Assembly: GCF_008728515.1 (NCBI RefSeq)
Contig: NC_044983.1
Span: 126,413,139 to 126,477,138, forward strand
From: Papio anubis
Taxonomy: Eukaryota; Chordata; Mammalia; Primates; Cercopithecidae
Reading direction: 5' to 3'
Length of the DNA: 64,000 nucleotides
The position numbers and the translations under genes were made by a program. Numbering within the stretch: the first letter of the stretch is position 1; every line of letters begins with the position of its first letter. Below the pieces are notes generated by a model. That model worked only from the letters and a program-made list of their open reading frames with translations, did not search any database and was not told the origin of the DNA. Positions 54,391 to 64,000 of this stretch are shown here, piece after piece.

Positions 54391-55099
54391 AAGAGCAGGT
54401 GTCTGAGAGGCTGTCTCAGTGAATGATCATTGAAATGAATCCTGTGTCCACTCATTCTGAGGGAAACATTTGTAAAGAGGAATTGTATCTCAGAGGAGGC
54501 CCTGAGGTTCATGGGGGTTCCTTGCTGCAGTGTACTTTGCAGGAGATGAGATTGGAGAATTATTTATTCTATTTTACGGTCTGGTTTGGGAATGTGGGGG
54601 AAAGATTGTGTTTGTGGTCTTGACCACATGCTCTAAGATACTCACACAATAAGGACTGAAACCTTTTAGGAAAGAGACTTTGATTAACTCAGAGCGGGCA
54701 GTCTGTTCTAGGAGGATGTGTCTTCTATCTTTGTTTTTTACTTTGTTGGGTCATTCTAATGAGCCTTATTAATTTTTAAAATTTCCCCTCCTAGCTTTTC
54801 TGGGTCATTGCTGTAGGGTTTCTTTGTGACACAGATCATGTGTAATGAGGCAAAGGGCAACTGCAGCTCTTAATCTTCCACTAGGCAGTATCCTTAATTT
54901 TAAGTTCATTAAACAACGAGTTGGGAACACAGACCCAGGGCAGACTTGTGTAGCAGTTTCTCATCTTCACAAGAAGCTGGCTTCAGTTGGTGTGGCTCTC
55001 TGAGTTTGGATTCAAAATTGTTTTGTATGAAGATGACGGTAGAGAGAAGCTGATCACAGTGCAAATGCAGGACACAAGCAAACTTGGTTGCAACATGGG
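54391..55099. other. Unassigned 0.7 kb
   Basis: Single-copy-looking; no repeat, RNA gene or frame recognised. Confidence 0.45.
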
Positions 55100-55805
55100 C
55101 CCTGTGATCTCACACCTTGTGCTTTGAGCAGAGTTCTAGTCACTGGGGATCTGGATGAAGGCCTGCTCTTATGGAGCTTGTATTTTTATGGCCATGGTTG
55201 GGAAAGGGAAGTGGCAATGGAGAGACAATATACAAACAAATAAATACATAAACATGATAATTTCAAATGGTTATAAATGCTGTGAAGAAAAAAAAAAAAA
55301 CAAAGAAGAGGAATTATGGGATGGCCAATAGGTGATCAGAGAAGGCTTCCTGAAGAAGAAGGCTTCCTGAAGATGGCCAAAAGGTGATCAGAGAAGGCTT
55401 CCTAAGGGACTTTTGAACTGATATCGGCAGGACAATGAGGGGTAATACCTTCCATGCGGAGGGAACAATAGCAACTGTCCTCACTTTGGGATGAGTGTGT
55501 TAAGGAACAAAATTGATCTCCAATGTGGCTGGAATTTATGGAGTGAATGAGTGGTAAGATTTTTTTGCCTGTGCAATCTGAAGCCATCGAGAATTTTAAG
55601 CAAAGTCATAATACAGTGGGATTTATGCCTTGAAATGCTATTTCCTACTGTGCGAAGGTAGAGAGCATAGCGGAAAGAGCAAAAGCAGTGAGATAAGAGA
55701 GATGCATTGATAAAGTAATTCATGCTGGAGAGGAGGTAGCCTGGACTGGTGCCAGTAAAGATATTAAAATCCCAAGTAGATGATGTAGTGTTTGCCGCAA
55801 AAGTA
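55100..55805 (-). mobile_element. L2 LINE fragment, antisense
   Basis: 'ctcttatggagcttgtattt', 'aaacaaataaatacataaac', 'atgctgtgaagaaaa', 'gatcagagaaggcttcctga', 'gagggaacaatagcaa', 'aatgtggctggaatttatgg', 'gatgtagtgttt' in antisense L2 order. It carries a 52-base internal tandem duplication (separate entry). Confidence 0.75.
55320..55405. repeat. 52-base tandem duplication in L2
   Basis: GATGGCCAATAGGTGATCAG at 55320 recurs as GATGGCCAAAAGGTGATCAG at 55372. The 'aggcttcctga' motif is present three times. Confidence 0.85.
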
Positions 55806-56767
55806 GTCACTGTGATTAGTTATCATAATATTAGTATTTAATGTTTCTCTCACTCCATGCCCCAGAGAGTTTATAAGCTGACTTCATATTTCTTGAGTTA
55901 AAAGGAAGTAAAAAGTGCTTCTGGAAGGAAGTTCTTTTCTTGGTCCAGGAGGCTGTCAGTGGCAGGTCAAAGAGGTCAGAGATGCCATGAAAGGAGCCTA
56001 AGCTGGTTCAGGAAGCAACTGGACCCCAGTGGTCCATCTCATGGCTCCTCAGGCCTCTGGGCTTAGCCTAGAAGAAGAGCAGTGCTCTAAAGAATGCCCG
56101 GCTCTAACTGGACCAGAGAAGCTATGTGGGGCATGTCTTCTTTCAGGCTATTACTGTCCCCGTTGAGAATGTGTATAATTGCCTATAAATAAACAGCTTC
56201 CAGAACTGCTCTCATACAATAAATCACTTTAATCTCCACTGTATCTTGCATCTTTTTGATTTTTTAATGAAGGGCTCTATTTTTAAACACTTCTTTTATC
56301 CAGCTCAAAAATCACAGGGACAAAAATTACTTTCAACATTGTGTTCCCTAGATTTATCTGCAAATGATTGAGTCCCAGGATCCTCTAGGAGATAGATTGC
56401 ATTTTTCCTACCATATCTTTTATTACGCATCCATGATAACCATGTACTACTTTTACTTTTGTGCTTTTGTTGATATCCTCCTCTGTCTTTCTCTACCTGA
56501 AAAGAAAGATGGGAGAAAAGAATAAATCTGCCTAGCTGGTGGGAGTAACATTAGTGTCAGATCATTGCTTCTTTCCTTCAAGAACATTTTAGCAACAGCG
56601 GACCAATGAACTCCTGGAAGGAATTCCTTACAGCAATATTGGATGAGTCCCAAATATGCTTAGTTATTTGAATATTTCTGTTAAAATATCAAAACACTAT
56701 TCTTGCAGTCTTCATTTCATGAATTATCCCCACACAAGTTCATACAACTCTGATTAAGGAGCTACAA
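55806..56767. other. Unassigned 0.95 kb
   Basis: No repeat or gene recognised. Two AATAAA-type motifs lie in the AT-rich part near 56187-56224, but no gene evidence surrounds them. Confidence 0.4.
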
Positions 56768-56776
56768 TGTGACAAG

Positions 56777-57073
56777 GTTTTTTTTTTTTTTTTGAGATGG
56801 AGTTTCTTTCTGCCACCCAGGCTGGAGTGCAGTAGCATGACCTGGGTTCGCTGCAAGCTCTGCCTCCTGGGTTCACGCTATTCTCCTGCCTCAGCCTCCT
56901 GAGTAACTGGGACTACAGGCGATGGCCACCATACCTAGCTAACTTTTTGTATTTTTAGTACAGATGGGTTTTCACTGTGTTAGCCAGGATGGACTTGATC
57001 TCCTGACCTCGTGATCCGCCCGCCTCGGCCTCCCAAAGTGCTGGCATTACAGGCGTGAGCCACCGCCCCAGGC
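56777..57073 (-). mobile_element. AluY/S, antisense
   Basis: Poly-T 56778-56792, 'gagatggagtttctttctgc', 'aagctctgcctcctgggttc', 'ttagccaggatggacttgat', 'ctcctgacctcgtgatccgc', 'cctcggcctcccaaagtgct'. Perfect 9-base duplication TGTGACAAG at 56768-56776 and 57074-57082. Confidence 0.93.
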
Positions 57074-57159
57074 TGTGACAAGTTTTTTTTAACCAGTGAT
57101 TCTACAAGGAATTTAAAGTGGAATTATTTATTATTTTGTTACTATACTTACTTAAGACA

Positions 57160-57312
57160 GAGAAGCAGCAAGGTGTAGGGAAAGAACAACAGATTGGGAG
57201 ACAGAAAACCTCAGCTTTAGCTCTGACTATGGTTCAATGAACTGTGTGGTCTTGGACACAGAATTTACACTTTCTGTATTTCCTTTCTCATTTGAGATGA
57301 CTTAAATTTTAC
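57160..57312 (+). mobile_element. MIR SINE
   Basis: 'cagcaaggtgtagggaaaga', 'tttagctctgactatggttc', 'gtgtggtcttggacacagaa', 'tcctttctcatttgagatga'. Confidence 0.8.
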
Positions 57313-57989
57313 ATCTAATCCTCCATGTGGTGCCAACATTACAGGACACTAGGCTTTATCAACTGACTTCTTAGAGGACTGCTATCAAAAGAGGACTTCT
57401 ATCAAATGATTTCTATGAAACATTAAAAACTCGTAACTATGGAGTTCTGCCCTTCACATCATCATAATAAAAAACAAAACAAAACAAAAAACCAGCATCT
57501 TAAAGAAAAACAAAGAGAAAGGCACATAGCCTCTCTGCAAAACCAGTTATCAGGCAACCGGATTGGGATAGTTTGGGAAACGCCAAAGAGAACGTTAGAG
57601 ACACTTATGAGCGACTCCAGAGAAGGCACTGTTGGACACTCTCTGGAGTCTGGAATGGATCCAGACAGAGGTTAGTGAGTGCTCACTTTCCTCCAGGGAA
57701 ACTTAGGAGTTTTTCCAGCCTCACTCAGCAGAGGCAGAAGGGAAATGAAGGGAAGAGAAGCTGGCATTCTAGAAGCCATCAAAAGATGAGCTAATATGCC
57801 AGATATTGGCTCTCAGCATCTTGGCTTCCTCCACTGCAGTCCTAAACTGACCAACAGGGACATTCAGTGATTCTCTCAGGCTAGAAGGGCAGAGGAAGAG
57901 GTGGACCATGGTAATCAAAGCAGAAAGACAGCCCCTTGGATTGTCAATGGGGTGCATCTGCATCTGGCATGGCCAGCCTCTCCTTTATG
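57313..57989. other. Unassigned 0.68 kb
   Basis: No repeat recognised apart from an (AAAAC)n run at 57466-57492. Overlapping 64-78 codon frames are not supported. Confidence 0.45.
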
Positions 57990-58160
57990 TTTGCTGTCAT
58001 ATGTCATCATCTCTGCAACTCTGTGAAGTAGATGTTTCTGTACTATTTTTACAGGTGAGATGGTGGCTCATAGTGGCTTGATACTTTACCCAACTTCACT
58101 CAACTGGGAAGTGTTTGAACCTGTGTCCGCCTAATTCCAAGCATGTGCTGCACTCTCCAC
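57990..58160 (-). mobile_element. MIR SINE, antisense
   Basis: 'gtcatcatctctgcaactct', 'gtgaagtagatgtttctgta', 'aactgggaagtgtttgaacc' and 'tgtgtccgcctaattcca' in antisense MIR order. Confidence 0.75.
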
Positions 58161-58459
58161 AGAAGCACAAAGCTTCTGGAGTTAGCATTTCTCCCCAGAG
58201 GTCACCTCCTTTTACTGCCCTTCTATGCCTTTCAGCTGGAAATGGTTTGCCTTCCCTACAAGGACCCCTTAGGATCCTTCTATAAACCCTCAATGGGCGT
58301 CGTTTACTTCTTTATTGGAAGTAAGAGATCTACAGATTTTAATTGCGGGCATATGGGGAGAGAGAACATAAAAATAAAGAGAGAGACAGAGAACATGGGA
58401 AACATCCTAATGCCTCTGCTTTTGATCCAGTTGGGTTTCTGAGGCTTAATAATGGCAAG
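58161..58459. other. Unassigned 0.3 kb
   Basis: No element recognised; the 99-codon frame at 58143-58442 begins inside the MIR and has no known domain. Confidence 0.4.
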
Positions 58460-58840
58460 TACCCTTTGCTGTTATAATAAAATCCAAACCCCTTCCTAGG
58501 CCCTACAAGGCCCCCTGTGGTCTGGTTTCTGGCTGCCTCTGTGTCATAAACCTTGACACAGCTTGTTCTTGCCCATTCTTCTCCAGACACAAGATCATCA
58601 TTCAGTGCCTCTAATGTGCTCAGCTTGCTCCAATGGCAGGACCTCTACAATAGCTCCTCCATACCCTAAGTCCTCTTTGCTTTGTATTTCAACACCTGGG
58701 ACTTTCCCCAGTCTTATGTCCTTCCCACTCCGATCTTTATATGGCTTAGAACAGCTTTTTTTCCTTAAGATGTCAGCGTCAGTCCCCTCTGAACACTTCA
58801 ACAATAGCCAGTTCCAAGCATATCATCCAGCTTTCTCTTT
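58460..58840 (+). mobile_element. L2 LINE 3' portion
   Basis: 'ttgctgttataataaaatcc', 'aaaccccttcctaggcccta', 'caaggccccctgtggtctgg', 'tctggctgcctctgtgtcat', 'acctgggactttccccag'. A clear L2 match. Confidence 0.8.
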
Positions 58841-58904
58841 CCCTTCCCTTCCTTCCTTCCTCCCTTCCTTCCTTTCTTCTCTTTTTCTTTTTCTTTTTCT
58901 TTTT
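58840..58904. repeat. Pyrimidine (CTTCCTT / CTTTTT) tract
   Basis: CCTTCCTTCCTTCCTCCCTT-type units pass into CTTTTTCTTTTT, the Alu tail side. Confidence 0.85.
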
Positions 58905-59186
58905 GAGACAGAGTCTAATTCTGTCACCCAGGATGGAGTGCAGTGGTGTGATCTTGGCTCGCTGTAACTTCTGCCTCCTGGGTTCAAGCAATTCTCCTGT
59001 CTCAGCCTCCTGAGTAGGTGGGATTACAGGCCCTCACCACCATGCTCTGCTAATTTTTGTATTTTTAGTAGAGACGGGGTTTCACCATGTTGGCCAGGCT
59101 CATCTCAAATTCCTGACCTCAAGTGATCCGCCCTCCTCGGCCTCCCAAAGTGTTGGGATTACAGGCGTGAGCCACCTTCCTTGGCC
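58881..59186 (-). mobile_element. AluS, antisense
   Basis: 'gagacagagtctaattctgt', 'cacccaggatggagtgcagt', 'gtagagacggggtttcacca', 'tgttggccaggctcatctca', 'gtgttgggattacaggcgtg'. Confidence 0.9.
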
Positions 59187-59274
59187 TTTTTTTCTTTCAA
59201 AACATATATTACTATCTAAAAATATATTTTTATGTTATTTATGTCTCCTGGAACTACTCGGGGAAAAAAACACA

Positions 59275-59405
59275 GCAGATATCATCACTTTATTTTACAA
59301 GTAAGACGACCTCAAGTTCAGAGAGCTTATGAAGTTTCTCCAATGTTAAGACTCAAACCTAGTCCACTGAGTACAAAGTGCTTTCCACAATGCCATACTG
59401 ACTGC
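59275..59405 (-). mobile_element. MIR SINE, antisense
   Basis: 'tatcatcactttattttaca', 'agttcagagagcttatgaag', 'aatgttaagactcaaaccta', 'cacaatgccatactgactgc'. Confidence 0.75.
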
Positions 59406-59497
59406 CTGGGGAAAGGTACACTCTTTGGGAGCTTACTTACATTATTTATTATTCCTTTTGTGACTATATATTTTTGCTTCGTTCCCTGCATCATAAA

Positions 59498-59528
59498 TTA
59501 CACACAAACACACACACACACACACACA
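59498..59528. repeat. (CA)n microsatellite
   Basis: An ACACAAACACACACACACACAC-type run, about eleven pure CA units after one interruption. Confidence 0.95.
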
Positions 59529-59659
59529 TCTGTTGTGCCCTTCATAATATTTCAATGTAGAAACATGAGATCAATGCTGAGTGTGTGAGCAAATGCATGT
59601 GTCTCTGTGGCTGAAAATCCGTCCTATTCATACCTCTAACATCCCAGTGGACATTATGT

Positions 59660-59752
59660 TGGGTAGGAGTCATTATTCTTTACATCTCTGGGACCTAACA
59701 CAGGAGTAGGCACAGAATAAATGGCCAGCAAATGCTTATGGAATAAAGGTAT
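59660..59752 (+). mobile_element. L2 LINE 3' terminus
   Basis: 'ctgggacctaacacaggagt' then 'aggcacagaataaatggcc' matches the L2 end. Confidence 0.6.
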
Positions 59753-60769
59753 GGTGGCCTGCATGTTGTCCTTATTACAAGTGATAGTTCCCAAATTTCC
59801 TCTAAAGTCATTTAAAAAGAGCTTTTAAACTCAAGACACGTGCCAGAAAGTTCTTCCAAATTTAAGACTAGACTGAATGATGCCTGCTTCTCATAGTAAT
59901 GAGGACTGAGAGGTACCTCTATTTTTACATTTCATGACCCGACAAGACAGAGGGGCATATGTTTCCAGACAAGACAGAAAGAGCCTCCAAAAGCCCTCCT
60001 GTAGGGCAGAATTACAATACATGCAACATTATGGCCACACTAGGAGTCATAGCACTACATGGTCATCAAGCATAAGCGAGAAAGTGACCACCTCACACCA
60101 GTAATTTTGGGTAACATTTCAGAATTGAAGAGGATTCTGGATTGTACAAAATCTGTTTTATCCTGGGGGTTCAAGAATGGCTTGGATGGTGGTGTCTGTT
60201 TAGCTGAACACATGGGAGGCCTCTGGTGATTTCTGGAGAGGTGTGTAAAGATGCAGACGACAGATTCTGCTGTAGGAGAATGTGGGGTGGACACATGGAG
60301 AGGACATGTGCGGATGGAGGACGTTGAAGGGCAGTGTGGTGTCTGTTTTCAGCTTTTGTTGTGGTTTGCTAACCTGGAATTGAAGTAGCAGAGCAAAGCT
60401 CAGTGTGAGTAATATGTCTGTGTAATTGGGGAAAGCTTATGGGTCAGATTCCATATGGCTCAGAAATTTCACTGACTCTGATTCCTGACATTACGTCTCC
60501 CTAGCTAAAAGATGCCAACAGATCAAAGATAATGAGGAAGAGTCATCTTTACAATCTCCCCTCAATGTATGATTCCTGTTTGGCTTAGAAGAGTTCAGAG
60601 ACCGCAAAGTGTAGGAGTATATAATTTGTCTAGATGTATTTTAAATCTCTTAGTAAGAATCAGAGAATGTCAGAGCCAGGAAAACACTTAGAATGCACAG
60701 AACACTTCCACTTTTAAAAATTTTCATTGAGAAGAAGAGTTAGGCCCCGACCTCCTCTGAGCAATACTT
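59753..60769. other. Unassigned 1 kb
   Basis: One of the longest stretches without a recognised element. No frame, RNA gene or simple repeat is seen. Confidence 0.4.
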
Positions 60770-61425
60770 TAGCCAGCAGCCACACGTGGCTAGTCTGAAT
60801 TGAGATATGTCAAAAGTACAAAATACACATCAGATTTCAAATACTTAGTAAGAAAAAAGTGCAAACTATATTGTTAATAATTGTAAATTGATTATTAAAA
60901 GTAGTAGTTTGCATATATTGGGCTAAAATAGAAACAATTTAAATTTGATTTTATCTTTTCCTTTTTCCTTTTTATTTATTTATTTATTTTTTATTATACT
61001 TTAAGTTCTAGAGTACATGTGCACAACATGCAGGTTTGTTACATATGTATACATGTGCCATGTTGGTGTGCTGTGCCCATTAACTCATCATTTACATTAG
61101 GTATATCTCCTAATGCTATCCCTCCCCCTCCCCCCACAATAGGACCGGTGTGTGATGTTCCCCTTCCTGTGTCCCCAAGTGATCTCATTGTTCAATTCCC
61201 ACCTATGAGTGAGAACATGCAGTATTTGGTTTTCTGTTCTTGCGATAGTTTGCTGAGAATGATGGTTTCCAGCTGCATCCATGTCCCTACAAAGGACATG
61301 AATTCATCCTTTTTTATGGCTGCATAGTATTCCATGGTGTATATGTGCCACATTTTTTTACTTTTTAAATACAGCTACCAGAAAATTTTAAATTACACAT
61401 GTGGCTTGCATTATATTTCGGGCTG
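60770..61425 (-). mobile_element. hAT-like MITE (same family as 3285-3535), split by L1
   Basis: The left piece (60770-60970) has 'agccacacgtggctagtctg', 'aattgagatatgtcaaaagt', 'atacacatcagatttcaaat'. The right piece (61359-61425) has 'acagctaccagaaaatttta', 'aattacacatgtggctt'. They join once the L1 is removed. Confidence 0.6.
60971..61358 (-). mobile_element. Young L1PA 3' end, 5'-truncated, antisense
   Basis: An (ATTT)n tail, then 'ttattatactttaagttcta', 'tacatatgtatacatgtgcc', 'ccaagtgatctcattgttca', 'gtgagaacatgcagtatttg', 'gcatccatgtccctacaaag'. About 390 bases of a young L1PA-class 3' end. The T-rich target tract CTTTTTCCTTTTT / TTTTTTACTTTTT at both edges fits an L1 duplication. The plus-strand 102-codon frame over it is antisense L1. 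Confidence 0.9.
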
Positions 61426-62144
61426 ACTCAGAAGAAAACAACTTGCCCACAGCCGTGGCACTAAAGTTGAGACTAGAAACTAAGTATCCTGACTTGGTCT
61501 CTCTTTCCCCTTCCTTCTTCTCTTTCCTCCCTCTCTCCTTCTTGGTCCTCTTCACGCTTGGTTCACGGTAAATTCTCATCACTGTTCCATGCTAGGTCTC
61601 TCCTGATTCTCCATTGATCCGTTCTTCCCCGCAGCCCACTTCTGCCTCTACCCGCAATGTTGTTAATAGCAGTCAGTTTTCTAAGATGGGGTGTCTCTAG
61701 CCCTGGAAAAATAGCAAAATCTGCTCCTTAAATTTCAAGGCATGTTTGGGACTGTGGCAGTTTAATAATTTTGGGTTCCTTCAAATCAGCACTTAAAAAA
61801 TATTTGTTCAATATTTATTCAGTGAAATAAAAGATAGATGACAATTTTATTACTAAAATTATTTACTATTTGCTTTTGTTCCAAATAAGGGATTTATGAC
61901 ATACACATGAATGTGAAAAAAAAAAGATGTCTTATTTGAAATGATATTTTATTTCACAGTTTTTAAAGATGATAAACCTTTAATTAGGACTACAGGAAAG
62001 GTGAAGTACAACAACAACTTTCTGAAATCAAATGTGGAAGATAGTTTACATTATAAAGCTTTTTCAAAACAGTACGTGAAAATATTATAATTTTATTGCT
62101 TTCAAGCATATAAAATTATTTCCACTTTTTTAAAAGCAGCTTTT
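61426..62144. other. Unassigned 0.7 kb with polypyrimidine tract
   Basis: A C/T-rich tract at about 61497-61552 (TTTCCCCTTCCTTCTTCTCT). The rest is AT-rich and unassigned. Confidence 0.45.
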
Positions 62145-62620
62145 TTGAAATGTGATTAACATACACACAATTTATCCATTTAAAGTGTTTAATTGTTTTC
62201 AGCATATTTATAGATATCTGCAACCATTACAACAGTCAATTTTATAACATTTTCATCAACTCAAAAAGAGAATACTAATCTTTTATCTACCACTTCTCTA
62301 TCCCCATTCCTTCCCAACCCTAAGGAACTATTCCTTTTTAAATTTTTAAATTTTCATAGATTTCCCCATTTTGGACTTTCATGTAAATGGAATCATATCA
62401 CACAGCATTTCACAGTTTTTGTATCACTCAAGAAAAGACATTGGTTATTCATTCCTCTAAAGACAAATGCTACATACAAATGGATTCTATTACAATACAA
62501 TATTTCATGCATTAGTTGCTTTCAGCATTTCAACTATAACAGTTAGCTCCAAGTAACTGTCATTGATATTGCTGCCTTTAGTGGCATAATTTAATTTTCA
62601 GGGCCATGCTGCAAAATTTC
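62145..62620 (-). mobile_element. L1ME-type 3' end, antisense
   Basis: 'tgaaatgtgattaacataca', 'tccatttaaagtgtttaatt', 'catttataacattttcatca'-like text, 'ccattttggactttcatgta', 'aatggaatcatatcacacag'. Antisense L1ME 3' UTR and ORF2 end. Confidence 0.75.
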
Positions 62621-62949
62621 TAAACAGATAGAATGAACAAAGCACCAGTAAGAAGTGTTCTTTTATTTTCTCTTTAGAACACCGTTTTATTGGTGGAAGT
62701 GAAACTGATGTAATTTTCTCCAATTCTGTAAGTTCTGGATAAAAGCTTGAGTTTACTGGCAGCTGTTCTATTTCAGTTCTGTTTTACTGTCCTTGGAAAC
62801 CGATGCTCCAATGACCACCTCCTTTTTCCACCTTACTGTGTGCTAAGCTTTTGCTTTCTATGAACATGACTATCCTCCTTTTGAACTTTATACTTCTCTA
62901 GTTCCAAGCTTCTTCTTGTTTCCCAACATTCTTTATTCTTTTATGTGTC
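62621..62949. other. Unassigned 0.33 kb
   Basis: No element recognised. Confidence 0.45.
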
Positions 62950-64000
62950 AGGGAAATAGGAATCATTAAGAAGTTTTAATGAATGAGGTGATATAGTCAG
63001 ATTTGCATTTTTGAAAGATGACAGGCCATTTTGGAAGAGCAGGAGACTAGCTGGAAACCACAGAGAGGTCTGAGCACAAATAGCAAATGTAGGATGGAGA
63101 GACAGAAACCTTTTTAGGGGCAGAAATTGATAGTTGTTGCTGATTAAACACATGAGGGACATTATGAGCATCAACGATAACGACCAAAACTTGGTAAATG
63201 GCGTCTTCCTTCACTGTGATAGGGTTTGCAGGGGGAGAAAAACATCTGGGGTAGAAATTGTTTATTGGTTTAGCCTGAGTTTAATGGGCCTGAGTGACAT
63301 CTAAGAAGTGTTGAGTGGGCAGTTGGGTATACACGTCGTAACTCAGAAGAAATATTTTGGTCAGACACACATTCACCAGTATTCAGCATACTGATGGTTG
63401 CAACCACCCAGGGAGAGTAGGGAGACATTTCTGGGAGACATCCATAGGACTGATAAAAGAAAAACTTCAGCTGAATTAAATTTAAAGGAGTTTAATTGAG
63501 CAATGAACAATTAGCAAATTGGGTAGCCCCCACAATCACAGCTGACTCACAGAGACTCCAGTGCAGCCATGTAGTGGAAGAAGATTTATAGACACAAAAA
63601 GTGAAATGAGGTACAGAAATCGGAAGTGAGGTACACAACAGCTGGATTGGTTACAGCTCTGCTTTTGCCATATATATTTGAACGCAGTTTGAACACTCAG
63701 CAGTGTATGAATGGTTGAAATACGGCTGCTGGGATTGGTCAAGCCTTAGCTACTGTTGCAGGTGCATACTCCTACCTAAGTTAGGTTTTCAATCTTGTCT
63801 ACCTATTAAGCTAGGCTGCAGTTCATCCACAAGGACTCAAACATAGAAGTACGGAGTCCTTCTCAGACCATATTTAGTTCGCTTTAACAGGACTGAGGTT
63901 TAAAAGATGAGCAGAATAACAGGAAATAATAAAAGAAACAGACGATTAGCCAGAGGTTTGGAGAAACCACTGAAATAATGTGTTGTGGAAGCCAAAGGAA
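62950..64000 (-). mobile_element. L2 LINE, antisense, split by ERV1-type LTR
   Basis: The left piece (62950-63452) has 'gaggtgatatagtcagattt', 'gcatttttgaaagatgacag', 'gagtgggcagttgggtatac', 'cagcatactgatggttgcaa'; the right piece (63890-64000) has 'gagcagaataacaggaaata' and 'tgtggaagccaaagg'. This follows the antisense L2 order across the LTR and runs off the window's end. Confidence 0.75.
63453..63889 (-). mobile_element. Solo LTR (ERV1-type), antisense, complete
   Basis: 437 bases. On the minus strand it starts TGTTAAAGCGAACTAAATAT and ends ..TTTTATCA, with the TG..CA ends of an LTR. A TATAAAT box lies at about 63583-63589 and a polyadenylation-type ATTAAA near 63489-63494, both on the minus strand. 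The duplication is GGAC (63449-63452 and 63890-63893), perfect and 4 bases long, as in ERV1-class integration. The family name is not assigned. It inserted into the L2. Confidence 0.8.

Noticed and set aside
1..64000. tRNA, snRNA, rRNA or other RNA gene
   Set aside because: No cloverleaf with A/B boxes, and no U1/U2/U6, 7SK, 7SL or Y-RNA gene text seen beyond SINE-derived matches.
1..64000. CRISPR array or phage/plasmid-like system
   Set aside because: The sequence is primate nuclear DNA; simple repeats here have no spacers of constant length, and all repeated units are Alu, MIR, L1, L2, LTR or microsatellite.
1..64000. CpG island or gene promoter
   Set aside because: CpGs are confined mostly to young Alus and LTRs; no island-like unmethylated-type density was seen.

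Overview
The window is repeat-dense primate nuclear DNA with no supportable host protein-coding gene, RNA gene, CpG island or CRISPR array. The lineage signal comes from two young Alu copies (11797-12098 and 35772-36081). Both carry the AAGCCTGTAATCCC start and the GAGATCTGGCCACTGCACTC right-arm variant, which resemble the Alu Y-R subfamilies of Old World monkeys rather than the human GATCGCGCC form. I infer a cercopithecoid (macaque, baboon, vervet or similar) intergenic or deep intronic region. All family names are from memory of consensus sequences. No database search was possible, and boundaries of ancient elements are approximate to tens of bases.

Layout. 1-10.4 kb: ancient MIR and L2 pieces, a palindromic DNA-transposon remnant, a possible ERVL-like LTR and an MLT1 LTR. 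10.7-20 kb: MIRs, a young AluY-R, a long L2, an MST LTR, old L1 pieces and an oddly indel-rich Alu inside a MIR. 20.1-25.2 kb: MER20, a near-complete Tigger1 with a dead transposase and its own Alu, then an AluS and a THE1 solo LTR with perfect duplications. 26-32.6 kb: MIRs, an MLT1 LTR, a MIR split by a 5'-inverted L1 that is itself split by a THE1 LTR, a MER11-like solo LTR, and a 5'-truncated L1. 33-36.5 kb: an MST/THE1-type LTR and a Tigger-type element that absorbed an AluY-R and a THE1 LTR. 38.2-42.3 kb: one L2 carrying a second Tigger1 (opposite orientation to the first), an Alu and a 17-base C run. 42.9-49.7 kb: an L1 3' fragment next to a nearly full-length old L1, both on the minus strand. 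50.0-54.4 kb: a younger L1 with a textbook 5' inversion and a probable short 3' transduction. 54.4-64 kb: L2, MIR and Alu copies, a young L1 3' end, an L1ME 3' end, and a solo ERV1-type LTR inside L2.

Nothing here acts as a gene system. The only long open frames lie in L1 ORF2 (311 codons, endonuclease side, minus strand; 472 codons, reverse-transcriptase side, plus strand), and they belong to one inverted, non-functional insertion. The value of the window is in its insertion history. Target-site duplications (TSDs) and split hosts let about ten insertions be ordered in time, and a few features (the 3' transduction, a CpG-decayed TSD pair, the indel-rich Alu, the poly-C tract, the orphan stretches) merit checking.
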